A DNA stretch of 64,000 nt from contig NZ_AUIB01000005.1 in assembly GCF_000423485.1 (NCBI RefSeq), positions 1 through 64,000 on the forward strand, given 5' to 3'. Source of the DNA: Propionimicrobium lymphophilum DSM 4903. Lineage in GTDB: Bacteria > Actinomycetota > Actinomycetes > Propionibacteriales > Propionibacteriaceae. Position 1 is the first letter of the stretch. Each line of letters opens with the position of its first letter. Position numbers and translations under genes: made by a program. Below, one piece after another: positions 53,817 through 62,054 of the stretch. The notes below the pieces were generated by a model. That model ran no database searches, had not been told where the DNA came from, and saw only the letters and a program-made list of their open reading frames with translations.

Positions 53817-54824
53817 CTATTTTTGATTATTTATTTTTTCAACTGACGCTCTAGTAACTAGTCGCATAGGCAACACGGCATTCTCGAAAGAACGTTGATG
53901 AGATTGAGAAATTAGAGCTTGTAAAGCAGCAGTCGCCATTTCACTAACTGGTTGACTCACAGTCGTCAATCTAGGCGAAAGCCAATCACATAGAGGTATA
54001 TTATCGAAACCTATAATTGAAAGATCTTTTGGAATATCCAAGTTAGATTCTTTTGCTGCCCTGATTAATCCAACCGCAATGATATCGGAACATGCAAAAA
54101 CAGCAGAAACAGAAATTTTCTTATTTACCAAAGCAGGAAGGATGGATGCACCAAAGGCTTCGCTGTAAGGCCCCCTGAATACAAGATCTTCCGAACACGC
54201 AAGCCCATGAGCCTTCATAGCTTTACGGAAACCAAGCTCTCTCTGCTCCGCCGAGGATAAGCCTACAGGACCTCCTACTAAAGCAATATTTTCGTGCCCG
54301 TTTACTATTAGGTGACTTGTAGCCTGATAAGCACCATTAAGATTTCCAGAAACAACATAAGGAACTTTATTAAGAGATTCCGAACTTAAAACTATTTCAT
54401 CAACCATAACGAATGGCTTATTAAAGCTAGTTACGTCGATAACCTCATCCAGCATATTGTTTCCCACATACAATATGCCATGAATTGAATCATTTTTTAA
54501 AACCGCTTTTAATGTAGATATTTCACTAGCCAAACCACCACCGGTAAGATGAACCGATATCTGCTTATTTTCAAATTTTGCAGCGACAACTATCTCATCA
54601 GCTAAAGACGCAAAAAAAGGATTAGTCAGGGATGGAACCAATAATGCAATTGAATTTAAACTCGGATCTTTTTTAAGACGAGGACTCCAACCCACTTCAG
54701 ACATCGCATCTTGAATTTTTCTTGAGGTATCTACCGTGACATTCAGCTCGCCCTTGACATACCTAGACACGGTAGAAGTGGAAACTCCTGCCTTTCTCGC
54801 TACCTCGCGCAGTGACGCCCCCAT
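53817..54824 (-). CDS. LacI family transcriptional regulator
   Basis: 335 residues from ATG 54824 (a longer frame reaches 54875 but adds an odd Cys/Lys-rich start). HTH: SLREVARKAGVSTSTVSRYVKGE; effector domain with SIALLVPSLTNPFFASLADEIV, ALVGGPVGLSSAEQRELGF and SIIGFDNIPLCDWLSPRLTTV. The gene is clearly more AT-rich than the core genes around, suggesting acquisition. It is divergent from the amidotransferase-like/transporter/PTE operon, which it most likely controls. Confidence 0.88.
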   Translation of the reverse strand: MGASLREVARKAGVSTSTVSRYVKGELNVTVDTSRKIQDAMSEVGWSPRLKKDPSLNSIALLVPSLTNPFFASLADEIVVAAKFENKQISVHLTGGGLASEISTLKAVLKNDSIHGILYVGNNMLDEVIDVTSFNKPFVMVDEIVLSSESLNKVPYVVSGNLNGAYQATSHLIVNGHENIALVGGPVGLSSAEQRELGFRKAMKAHGLACSEDLVFRGPYSEAFGASILPALVNKKISVSAVFACSDIIAVGLIRAAKESNLDIPKDLSIIGFDNIPLCDWLSPRLTTVSQPVSEMATAALQALISQSHQRSFENAVLPMRLVTRASVEKINNQK

Positions 54825-54923
54825 AGAGATCCAATCCTTAAAAACCTTGCATTTGCAATACCAAACATATATCATACCTTTATTCGTTGCGTAACGTTGC
54901 GCAACATTGTCAAAGGAGACGAT

Positions 54924-55664
54924 GTGTCAAAAGTATTATTGGCAGGCGAATCTTGGGTAAGTGACGTAACCGACCACAAGGGTTTCGATCCTTTCCCTCA
55001 CACTCAAGTTCACATTGGATGCGAAAAACTTCTAGAAGTGTTGCGCAACAATGGCCATGAAGTTACTCATTTAAAATCTCACGATGTCAGCACGGACTTC
55101 CCGTTCTCTATCGACGAACTGAATGAATACGATGTTGTGATTCTTTCTGATGTTGGAGCGAACAGCCTTCTTCTTCCCCCACAAGTTTTTGAGGAGGGTA
55201 AAAAAACACCGAATCGGCTTAAAGTTATCCGTGACTGGGTTAGGCAAGGCGGAGGCCTGCTAATGGCGGGAGGCTACTTGAGCTTTCAAGGCTTCCAAGC
55301 AAAAGCAAACTACGCAGGCACCCCTGTTGAAGAAGCTCTACCGGTATCTATATTTCACTGGGACGACCGCGTTGAGACGCCTGAAGGTGCCAAACCACAG
55401 CTTTCAGCAACTGCACACACAATCACCGAAGATCTGGACGAATACTGGCCTGACTTACTGGGATACCAGCTATTAACACCTAAAGATGGCTCGGAAGTCT
55501 TGGCCACTATTAACGACGATCCTCTACTCATTACAACGGATTTCGGAGAAGGACGTTCGGTCGCATTCGCTTCAGATATCTCTCCTCATTGGGCTCCGGA
55601 AGAGTTCATGGCCTGGAACGGCTACGGGAAATTATTTAACAACATTATCAACTGGCTCAGCTAA
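54924..55664 (+). CDS. glutamine amidotransferase-like protein (DUF1355/ThuA-like)
   Basis: 246 residues from GTG 54924, with AAAGGAGACGAT upstream. Starts KVLLAGESWVS and has SDVGANSLLLP, then VRQGGGLLMAGGYLSFQG and a late TTDFGEGRSVAFASD, the pattern of the class I amidotransferase-like DUF1355 (PF07090) group. The usual Cys nucleophile of the elbow is not apparent (GGYLSF), so no ammonia transfer is claimed; ThuA-type relatives act in sugar metabolism. First gene of a three-gene operon. Confidence 0.75.
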   Translation: MSKVLLAGESWVSDVTDHKGFDPFPHTQVHIGCEKLLEVLRNNGHEVTHLKSHDVSTDFPFSIDELNEYDVVILSDVGANSLLLPPQVFEEGKKTPNRLKVIRDWVRQGGGLLMAGGYLSFQGFQAKANYAGTPVEEALPVSIFHWDDRVETPEGAKPQLSATAHTITEDLDEYWPDLLGYQLLTPKDGSEVLATINDDPLLITTDFGEGRSVAFASDISPHWAPEEFMAWNGYGKLFNNIINWLS

Positions 55665-55670
55665 GAAAGT

Positions 55671-56681
55671 GTGACAACGATGTCTTCAAATTCAAGCGTT
55701 GACTCCAAAAATAAAGATCAGAAAACAAACAGTTCCGGCAGTCTAACGGTAGCAATATTCACCTTCTTAACGGTTCTAGCTGGAATGCTAGGACCTCTTC
55801 AGAGCTCGGTGAACGGCAGGCTCGGCGTCGTCGTAGAAGACGGACATCTTGCCGCTTGCATCTCATTCTTCAGCGGACTGGTCGTAATGTTGATCATTGT
55901 CCTATCTCAGAAAAAACTGCGTAAATCTCTATTGTCGCTTCCAGGACATCTAAAGAACAGGGCCCTCCCCTGGCCTTACTTCTTCGCCGGTTGCTGCGGT
56001 GCAGTTATCGTGCTTTCAGAGGGAGTTTCAGTAGGCATGCTTGGCGTTGCCACATTTCAGACTTCGCTGATTGCAGGAATGGTTATCTCAGGAATTGTTT
56101 GTGACCGTTTAGGAATTGGTGTTGAGTTTAAGCAAGCACTAAATATTCCGCGTATCCTAGGGGCCTTGCTTGCGATCGCAGCAACGGTCCTTGTCGTGTC
56201 ACCAAACTTCACTGCCCCGCACATGATAGGGCTAGCAGTGTTGCCTTTTTGTGGCGGTCTCCTTGCTGGATGGCAGCCAGCAGGCAACTCAAAAATCGGG
56301 TACCTGGCCGATTCTATGCTTGTTTCTATTACCTGGAACTTCATCGTAGGATTTTCAGTACTTACGCTCGCCTTTTTGGTTCGGATGGCTATTGGTAAGG
56401 CCACTTTCCATCTACCTACTCAATGGTGGATGTTTTTGGGAGGGCCTCTTGGGCTACTTTCAATCGCCTTGATGGCGTTGCTAGTGCGCAAGCTAGGCCT
56501 CTTACTGCTTGCTCTTGCATCTACAGCCGGACAGCTCATCGGCTCCATCTTGATTGATGTGTTCTTCCCTCAGTCAGGACACGTCATCTACACGGCGACG
56601 GTAATCGGCGCATGCGTTGCCCTGGTTGCAGCGGGAATTGCAATGGCGCCAACAAAAAAGATTAAAAGCAACGATTTTTAG
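55671..56681 (+). CDS. DMT superfamily transporter (DUF606/YdcZ, two-domain)
   Basis: 336 residues from GTG 55671 (ATG 55680 also possible). A Ser/Asn/Lys-rich N-terminus is followed by ten membrane segments in two related halves: FTFLTVLAGMLGPLQSSVNGRLG begins the first, and GGLLAGWQPAGNSKIG begins the second. This is a fused form of the ~140-residue DUF606 protein. Substrate unknown. Its place between the amidotransferase-like gene and the PTE gene suggests uptake of their substrate. Confidence 0.8.
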   Translation: MTTMSSNSSVDSKNKDQKTNSSGSLTVAIFTFLTVLAGMLGPLQSSVNGRLGVVVEDGHLAACISFFSGLVVMLIIVLSQKKLRKSLLSLPGHLKNRALPWPYFFAGCCGAVIVLSEGVSVGMLGVATFQTSLIAGMVISGIVCDRLGIGVEFKQALNIPRILGALLAIAATVLVVSPNFTAPHMIGLAVLPFCGGLLAGWQPAGNSKIGYLADSMLVSITWNFIVGFSVLTLAFLVRMAIGKATFHLPTQWWMFLGGPLGLLSIALMALLVRKLGLLLLALASTAGQLIGSILIDVFFPQSGHVIYTATVIGACVALVAAGIAMAPTKKIKSNDF

Positions 56682-56686
56682 GATCA

Positions 56687-57739
56687 ATGATGAACCAGAA
56701 ATTATCATCAGGACAGCTACAGACTGTTACAGGAATCATCCAAGCCGAAGAGATGGGTATGACGCTTGTTCATGAGCATCTCTTTAATGACTTGTCGTCT
56801 GTAGTAGATGAGCCCTATTTCAAGTTTTCCAATGAACTGGTAGGCAAAAAAGTCGAGCCATCTCTCATGTATGGCCTTAGACAAGACCCTTACTGCAACG
56901 CAGATAACATGTCGGAAAAAGATACATCTGATGTTGTCTTCGAGGTAAATCACTATGCAGAGCTCGGAGGCAAAACTATCGTCGATGCCACCGGGACTGA
57001 GGCTATAGGCCGTAACCCCAAGAAACTTCTCGAAGTGGCTAACCAAACTGGTCTGAACGTAGTTATGTCCAGCGGGCACTATTTAGAAAAGTTTGAAGGA
57101 AAGCGAATAACTGCACAAAGTATCGACAAAATTGCCGAAGGCATAGACAACGACATCAATTCTGGCGTTCAAGGAACAGAGATCAAAGCGGGAATGATCG
57201 GTGAGATCGGCGTGTCCCCATTCTTCACCGATGGTGAAAAAGCTTCTCTAACAGCAGCAGCCGTCGCTCAGACTAATAACCCAACAGTGGCTCTAAATAT
57301 CCACATGCCTGGCTGGCAGCGTAGAGGCGACGAGGTATTGGATATCGTCTTCAAAGAAGGAGTCAAACCAGAGAAAGTATCGTTAGCACACTCTGATCCA
57401 TCCGGATGCGACGTCGAATACCAGCACAGAATGCTCGACAAAGGCATTTGGTTGGAGTTTGACATGATTGGCCTGGATATAACCTTCCCTAAAGAAGGTG
57501 TCTCTCCTTCGGTAAACGAAACAGTTAAGTGCGTTTCCAGCTTAATTAAAGAGGGCTACACGGAACAGTTATTACTTAGCCACGATCTGTTTCTTAAACA
57601 GATGTGGACGAAGAATGGCGGAAATGGGTTTGCCTTCGTGCCTACAGTATTCATAGATCTTCTCAAAGCAGAGGGAGTAGGAGAAGAAGACCTTCACAAG
57701 CTACTTTATGAGAATCCAATCGCGGTTCTAACCAAATAA
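56687..57739 (+). CDS. phosphotriesterase-homology protein (amidohydrolase)
   Basis: 350 residues of the PTE family. Metal ligands: HEHL (about residues 29-32), the bridging position as Glu in GEIGVSP (PTE-homology proteins have Glu or carboxylated Lys), His in NIHMPG, His in SLAHSDPSG, and Asp in LLSHDLFLKQMW. Known homologues hydrolyse lactones, N-acyl groups or phosphodiesters rather than true phosphotriesters. Last gene of the operon; a strong terminator follows. Confidence 0.85.
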   Translation: MMNQKLSSGQLQTVTGIIQAEEMGMTLVHEHLFNDLSSVVDEPYFKFSNELVGKKVEPSLMYGLRQDPYCNADNMSEKDTSDVVFEVNHYAELGGKTIVDATGTEAIGRNPKKLLEVANQTGLNVVMSSGHYLEKFEGKRITAQSIDKIAEGIDNDINSGVQGTEIKAGMIGEIGVSPFFTDGEKASLTAAAVAQTNNPTVALNIHMPGWQRRGDEVLDIVFKEGVKPEKVSLAHSDPSGCDVEYQHRMLDKGIWLEFDMIGLDITFPKEGVSPSVNETVKCVSSLIKEGYTEQLLLSHDLFLKQMWTKNGGNGFAFVPTVFIDLLKAEGVGEEDLHKLLYENPIAVLTK

Positions 57740-57749
57740 CTAACCTTTT

Positions 57750-57777
57750 TTGGGGGCTACTAGTTAGTAGCCCCCAA
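57750..57777. terminator. bidirectional terminator between the PTE gene and clpB
   Basis: TTGGGGGCTACTA-GT-TAGTAGCCCCCAA with T-runs on both strands, between convergent genes. Confidence 0.85.
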
Positions 57778-57785
57778 ATTTACGC

Positions 57786-60362
57786 CTATTCGACGTCCGT
57801 GATCTCTAGACCATTGTTGTCTGATGCGACGCCCATGTGGACGACCGAGCCGTCCGGCACCTGACCGGCAAGCAGCTTGCGAGCCAGCTGGTCCTCGACG
57901 CTCGTCTGGATCAACCTGCGCAGCGGGCGGGCACCGTACGTTGGGTCGTAGCCGGTGTTTGCCAGCCACGCCTTCGCGTTGTCACTCATCTCGATCGAGA
58001 TGCGGCGATCCGCCAGCCTCTTGTTGACCCTGGCCAGGTTGATGTCGACGATCTTCGCCAGGTTCTCGCGAGTCAGCGGGGTGAACATGACAATCTCGTC
58101 TAGACGGTTCAAGAACTCTGGCCTGAACTGGGCGCGAACGACGTTCATGACGGCTTCGTGCTTGGCCTTCTCGTCCATGCTCTGATCGGCCAAAGCGTGA
58201 GAACCCAAGTTACTGGTCATGATCAGAATCGTGTTGCGGAAATCCACCGTACGACCCTGGCCATCGGTCAGGCGGCCGTCGTCGAGCACCTGCAGCAAGA
58301 TGTTGAAGACGTCGGCGTGGGCCTTCTCAACCTCGTCCAGCAAAACGACCGAGTACGGATGACGACGCACTGCCTCGGTCAGCTGGCCGCCTTCTTCGTA
58401 GCCGACGTAGCCCGGAGGCGCGCCGACCAGACGAGAAACGGAGTGCTTCTCCATGTACTCGCTCATGTCGATGCGGACCATCGCCTGCTCGTCGTCGAAG
58501 AGAAAGTCAGCCAGAGACTTGGCCAACTCCGTCTTGCCGACGCCCGTGGGGCCAAGGAACAGGAACGAACCGATCGGTTTGTTCGGGTCGGCGATGCCCG
58601 CACGGCTACGACGAACCGCGTCGGAGACGGCCTGCACGGCCTCTTCCTGGCCGATCAGACGCTTGCCGAGGCGCTCCTCCATGTGCAGCAGCTTCTCGGA
58701 CTCGCCCTCCAGCATCTTGCCGACGGGAACGCCGGTCCACGCGCTAACAACATCCGCGATATCCTCGGCTCGTACCTCCTCCGAAACCATCGAAGTGTTC
58801 TCGGCCTCGGTGGCCTGCCCAAGCTCGCGTTCCAGGGCTGGCAGTTCCGCGTACAAAATCTGCGAGCTCTTCTCGAGGTTGCCCTCGCGCTGATACTTCT
58901 CGGCGTCAGTGCGCAGGGCGTCGATCTGCGTCTTCAGATCGCCAACCCTGTTCAGGCTGCGTTTCTCCTCCTGCCACTGAGCTTCGAGAGTGCGCAGCTT
59001 CTCCTTCTCGTCGGCCAGCTCTTGATCGAGCGCAGCAAGGCGCTGCTTGGAAGCGTCGTCGTCCTCTTTGCTGAGTGCGAACTGTTCCATAGTCAGGCGG
59101 TCGACGGCGCGACGCAGCTGGTCGATCTCGATCGGCGAAGAGTCGATCTCCATGCGCAGCCGGCTGGCGGATTCGTCGATCAGGTCGATGGCTTTATCCG
59201 GCAGCTGACGGTTGGTGATGTAACGGTTGGACAGCTGAGCGGCCGCCACCAGAGCACCGTCGGTGATGCGCACCTTGTGGTGGGCTTCGTAGCGTTCGCG
59301 CAGGCCACGCAAAATCGCGACCGTGTCCTCGACGCTCGGCTCACCAACGAAAACTGTCTGGAACCTGCGCTCCAGCGCGGCATCCTTTTCGATGTGCTCG
59401 CGGTATTCGTCGAGCGTGGTGGCGCCAATCATTCGCAGTTCACCACGGGCCAACATCGGCTTGAGCATGTTAGAAGCGTCCATCGAGCCTTCCGACGCGC
59501 CAGCACCGACAACCGTGTGCAGCTCGTCAATGAAGGTGATGATCTGGCCCTCGGCCTCCTTGATTTCGTTCAAGACGGCCTTCAGGCGCTCCTCAAACTC
59601 GCCGCGATATTTAGCACCGGCGACCATCGAGCCAAGGTCCAGCGAGACCACTCGCCTGCCCTTCAGCGAATCGGGCACGTCCCCGGCGACAACGCGCTGG
59701 GCTAGTCCCTCGACGACTGCGGTCTTACCGACGCCAGGCTCACCGATTAGAACAGGGTTGTTCTTGGTCCGGCGGCTCAGCACCTGGGCGACACGACGAA
59801 TCTCAGAGTCGCGCCCGATGACCGGGTCGAGCTTGCCTTCACGGGCCTGCATCGTCAGGTCGATCGAGTACTTCTCCAGCGCGGATTCGCCGCCCTCAGC
59901 CTCGGGGTTGGTGACGCGCTTGTCACCGCGCTCGGAATTGAAGATCTCTTCGAGCTTGCTGGCGGTAAGCCCGGTGCGCGTCAAGATCGTCTTCGCCTGG
60001 GAATCGACCTCGGCGAGCGAAATCAGCAGGTGCTCCGTCGCCACGTATTGGTCGCCAAGAGCCTGGGCGCGCGTTTCGGCTTCCGCAAGCACCCTGGCAA
60101 GCGAACCGGACAGCTGCGGCTGAGCCACGGACGAGCCTGAAGTGCTCGGCAGTTGCTTGATTGCAGACTCCGCCTCCTGGCTGATCACCTTGGCGTCTAT
60201 GCCTGCAGCGTTAAGTAGTTTTTCGCAGCTGCTATTCGGTGTCAGCAGCAGCGCTCGCAACAAGTGGACGGGCTCGGCCTGCGGGTTGCCGGCGCTCAGC
60301 GCTAGCCGAACCGCAGTGGTGACACCGTCTGTTGCTAATGAAGTTAGCTTTTCGGTATCCAT
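57786..60362 (-). CDS. clpB: ClpB protein disaggregase
   Basis: 858 residues. Two N-terminal Clp repeats (about 1-145), AAA-1 with Walker A GEPGVGKT and [15 protein letters not shown], the long M-domain coiled coil (about 400-530), and AAA-2 with [38 protein letters not shown] and [12 protein letters not shown]. Rescues aggregated proteins with DnaK. The HAIR-like palindrome 41 bases before the start points to HspR control. Confidence 0.97.
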   Translation of the reverse strand: MDTEKLTSLATDGVTTAVRLALSAGNPQAEPVHLLRALLLTPNSSCEKLLNAAGIDAKVISQEAESAIKQLPSTSGSSVAQPQLSGSLARVLAEAETRAQALGDQYVATEHLLISLAEVDSQAKTILTRTGLTASKLEEIFNSERGDKRVTNPEAEGGESALEKYSIDLTMQAREGKLDPVIGRDSEIRRVAQVLSRRTKNNPVLIGEPGVGKTAVVEGLAQRVVAGDVPDSLKGRRVVSLDLGSMVAGAKYRGEFEERLKAVLNEIKEAEGQIITFIDELHTVVGAGASEGSMDASNMLKPMLARGELRMIGATTLDEYREHIEKDAALERRFQTVFVGEPSVEDTVAILRGLRERYEAHHKVRITDGALVAAAQLSNRYITNRQLPDKAIDLIDESASRLRMEIDSSPIEIDQLRRAVDRLTMEQFALSKEDDDASKQRLAALDQELADEKEKLRTLEAQWQEEKRSLNRVGDLKTQIDALRTDAEKYQREGNLEKSSQILYAELPALERELGQATEAENTSMVSEEVRAEDIADVVSAWTGVPVGKMLEGESEKLLHMEERLGKRLIGQEEAVQAVSDAVRRSRAGIADPNKPIGSFLFLGPTGVGKTELAKSLADFLFDDEQAMVRIDMSEYMEKHSVSRLVGAPPGYVGYEEGGQLTEAVRRHPYSVVLLDEVEKAHADVFNILLQVLDDGRLTDGQGRTVDFRNTILIMTSNLGSHALADQSMDEKAKHEAVMNVVRAQFRPEFLNRLDEIVMFTPLTRENLAKIVDINLARVNKRLADRRISIEMSDNAKAWLANTGYDPTYGARPLRRLIQTSVEDQLARKLLAGQVPDGSVVHMGVASDNNGLEITDVE

Positions 60363-60402
60363 AATTTCCTCTTTTGCTAGGTATTACCCCAACCTCTACA
60401 CA

Positions 60403-60427
60403 AAGTTGAGTCTACTTAACTCAACTT
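60403..60427. promoter_or_regulatory. HAIR-like HspR operator before clpB
   Basis: AAGTTGAGT-CTACTTA-ACTCAACTT, a perfect inverted repeat with a 7-base spacer. The actinobacterial HspR box is CTTGAGT-N7-ACTCAAG; each half here matches six of seven bases, with a symmetric C-to-G change. Confidence 0.75.
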
Positions 60428-60613
60428 GCTTAGTGGCTGGTTTATTCCAGGGCGCGCGACATTTTGTAAAGTCATTTGTAAAATCCGTGACAAAACTTCC
60501 TAGACAGAGCGACGGGAAGCCGCAACCATTGCAGCAAAACCTGCTGACTAGGGTAAACACTACGAGTTGCCTTAGATCACCCATTCACCGACCACGCTTT
60601 GTCACGGCGTTTA

Positions 60614-60646
60614 GGGAAAAACAAGGGCGGACGGCAATCGCCGCCC
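60614..60646 (-). terminator. terminator after the lipoprotein gene
   Basis: On the minus strand GGGCGG-N10-CCGCCC is followed by TTGTTTTT, 17 bases after the gene's end. Confidence 0.7.
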
Positions 60647-60662
60647 ACCCTCGAAGCACCAG

Positions 60663-61769
60663 CTACCAGCCCTGATACCCTTCAGGAGCCATGTATACGC
60701 CGTGGCCGGTCGAGGTGTTCCAGCAGGTAAGCGCTGACCCGGAACTCGCGCACACATAGTTGCTGGTGTACATGACCTCGCCCGGTTGGATGATCGTGTG
60801 CTTGCTGCGGTCATCAAAGAAAGCCGGCGCAGACGTTTCCGGATGTGCCGATATCGCCTTATCGCTGTTCAGGCTGAAAGCCCACGCGGGAATCGTTGAA
60901 TAGCCGTCCGAGAAACTTCCTCCCATCTCTTCCGGATACTTGTTTTCCTTCAAGTACGACATGACTCCGCAATAAGCCAACCCCTCCCCCGAGGCTGGAA
61001 ATTCGCAGCCAATATTCTTATCTGGGGTTTGAATCGACCTGAAGGTTTCACCTCCCTGGATAGAGACGCCAGTGATAGGAATCTCTTTTGCGCCTTCAGG
61101 AATCGGGCCACCTGCACCTTCGTACGCCTCGGCAGGGATACCAGGGGCCCTCCCCTCGTCCTTGTATGCAGGCTTACCGGATGATTCGATACCCGGATCC
61201 TCCAGTTCTATTCGATTAATCGGCAATTCGCCCGTACGTACGACTTCGTCCTGGTCAACGTCATACTTGAATTTTGACTCTGCCCAACCGGTGCTTTCGG
61301 CAGGAGCTAAGTCGCCTGGCTTCATGAAGCGGTAGCTAACCTCCACCTCTTCGGGACTGATTCGCTGGATTGCAGGGGTCCCACCAAACAACCACTTGGT
61401 CGCTGGATACAGGTATTCTCCGTAGCTGTAGAGCAACTGGATTTCAGGCGAATCAACAGTAGCCCCACTGACAGGAATGGAGATCACAGATAGCGGAGCG
61501 CAGGGGTCGTAGACGGAAGTGTTGACGCCGTCTTCCTGCCAGGCCCAGGGACTCTGCGTCCAGCTGGTCTCCGCTGATTTATAAGGCGCCTTTTCTAAAG
61601 CATCTTTCGCGACCTCTTCGAGACTTAGACCGCATGCTTTCTTATTGTTCTTCTTCGCGGCGGGCTTCTGAGAGCCGTCAGGATTTGTCACGGACGACGG
61701 TAAAACGCTGGAACACGCCGTCAGCAACAGTGCCAACGTAGTGAACAGCGCACAAAAAACTTTCTTCAT
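60663..61769 (-). CDS. secreted lipoprotein of unknown function
   Basis: 368 residues. Signal peptide MKKVFCALFTTLALLLTAC with lipobox LTAC; Cys19 would be lipidated. After a Ser/Lys linker an LppP/LprE-like segment may follow (CGLSLEEVAKDALEKAP, about 46-62, then YDPCAPLSVI near 88). The C-terminal third has four Cys (IGCEF, AYCGV, NYVCAS, LTCWN) likely in disulphides, and the ending GHGVYMAPEGYQGW. Surface-anchored; role unknown. Confidence 0.75.
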   Translation of the reverse strand: MKKVFCALFTTLALLLTACSSVLPSSVTNPDGSQKPAAKKNNKKACGLSLEEVAKDALEKAPYKSAETSWTQSPWAWQEDGVNTSVYDPCAPLSVISIPVSGATVDSPEIQLLYSYGEYLYPATKWLFGGTPAIQRISPEEVEVSYRFMKPGDLAPAESTGWAESKFKYDVDQDEVVRTGELPINRIELEDPGIESSGKPAYKDEGRAPGIPAEAYEGAGGPIPEGAKEIPITGVSIQGGETFRSIQTPDKNIGCEFPASGEGLAYCGVMSYLKENKYPEEMGGSFSDGYSTIPAWAFSLNSDKAISAHPETSAPAFFDDRSKHTIIQPGEVMYTSNYVCASSGSALTCWNTSTGHGVYMAPEGYQGW

Positions 61770-62054
61770 TTTTACCCCTTACTTGTTACCTATTTATATA
61801 CACGACACCTTTTCCGCAGTGAGCGCACACCCTTCTAAACAAAAGAGCGTGACAAATGAGGGTCGTCCTTAGACCCGCTGGAGTTGCGCTATTGCAATTC
61901 CCCAAGTCAGAGGATTTTGTTGCAAAAGTTGCGGTGCGAACCTGTCAGAGCCGCCAGGTTTTATCACGAGGCCTTCAGCCAAAACATGCAAACTGAGCGC
62001 TATTTTTCGCCGCAGCGGCAACCTGATCAGGCTATTGGGTAGCCTGGAGGAGTT

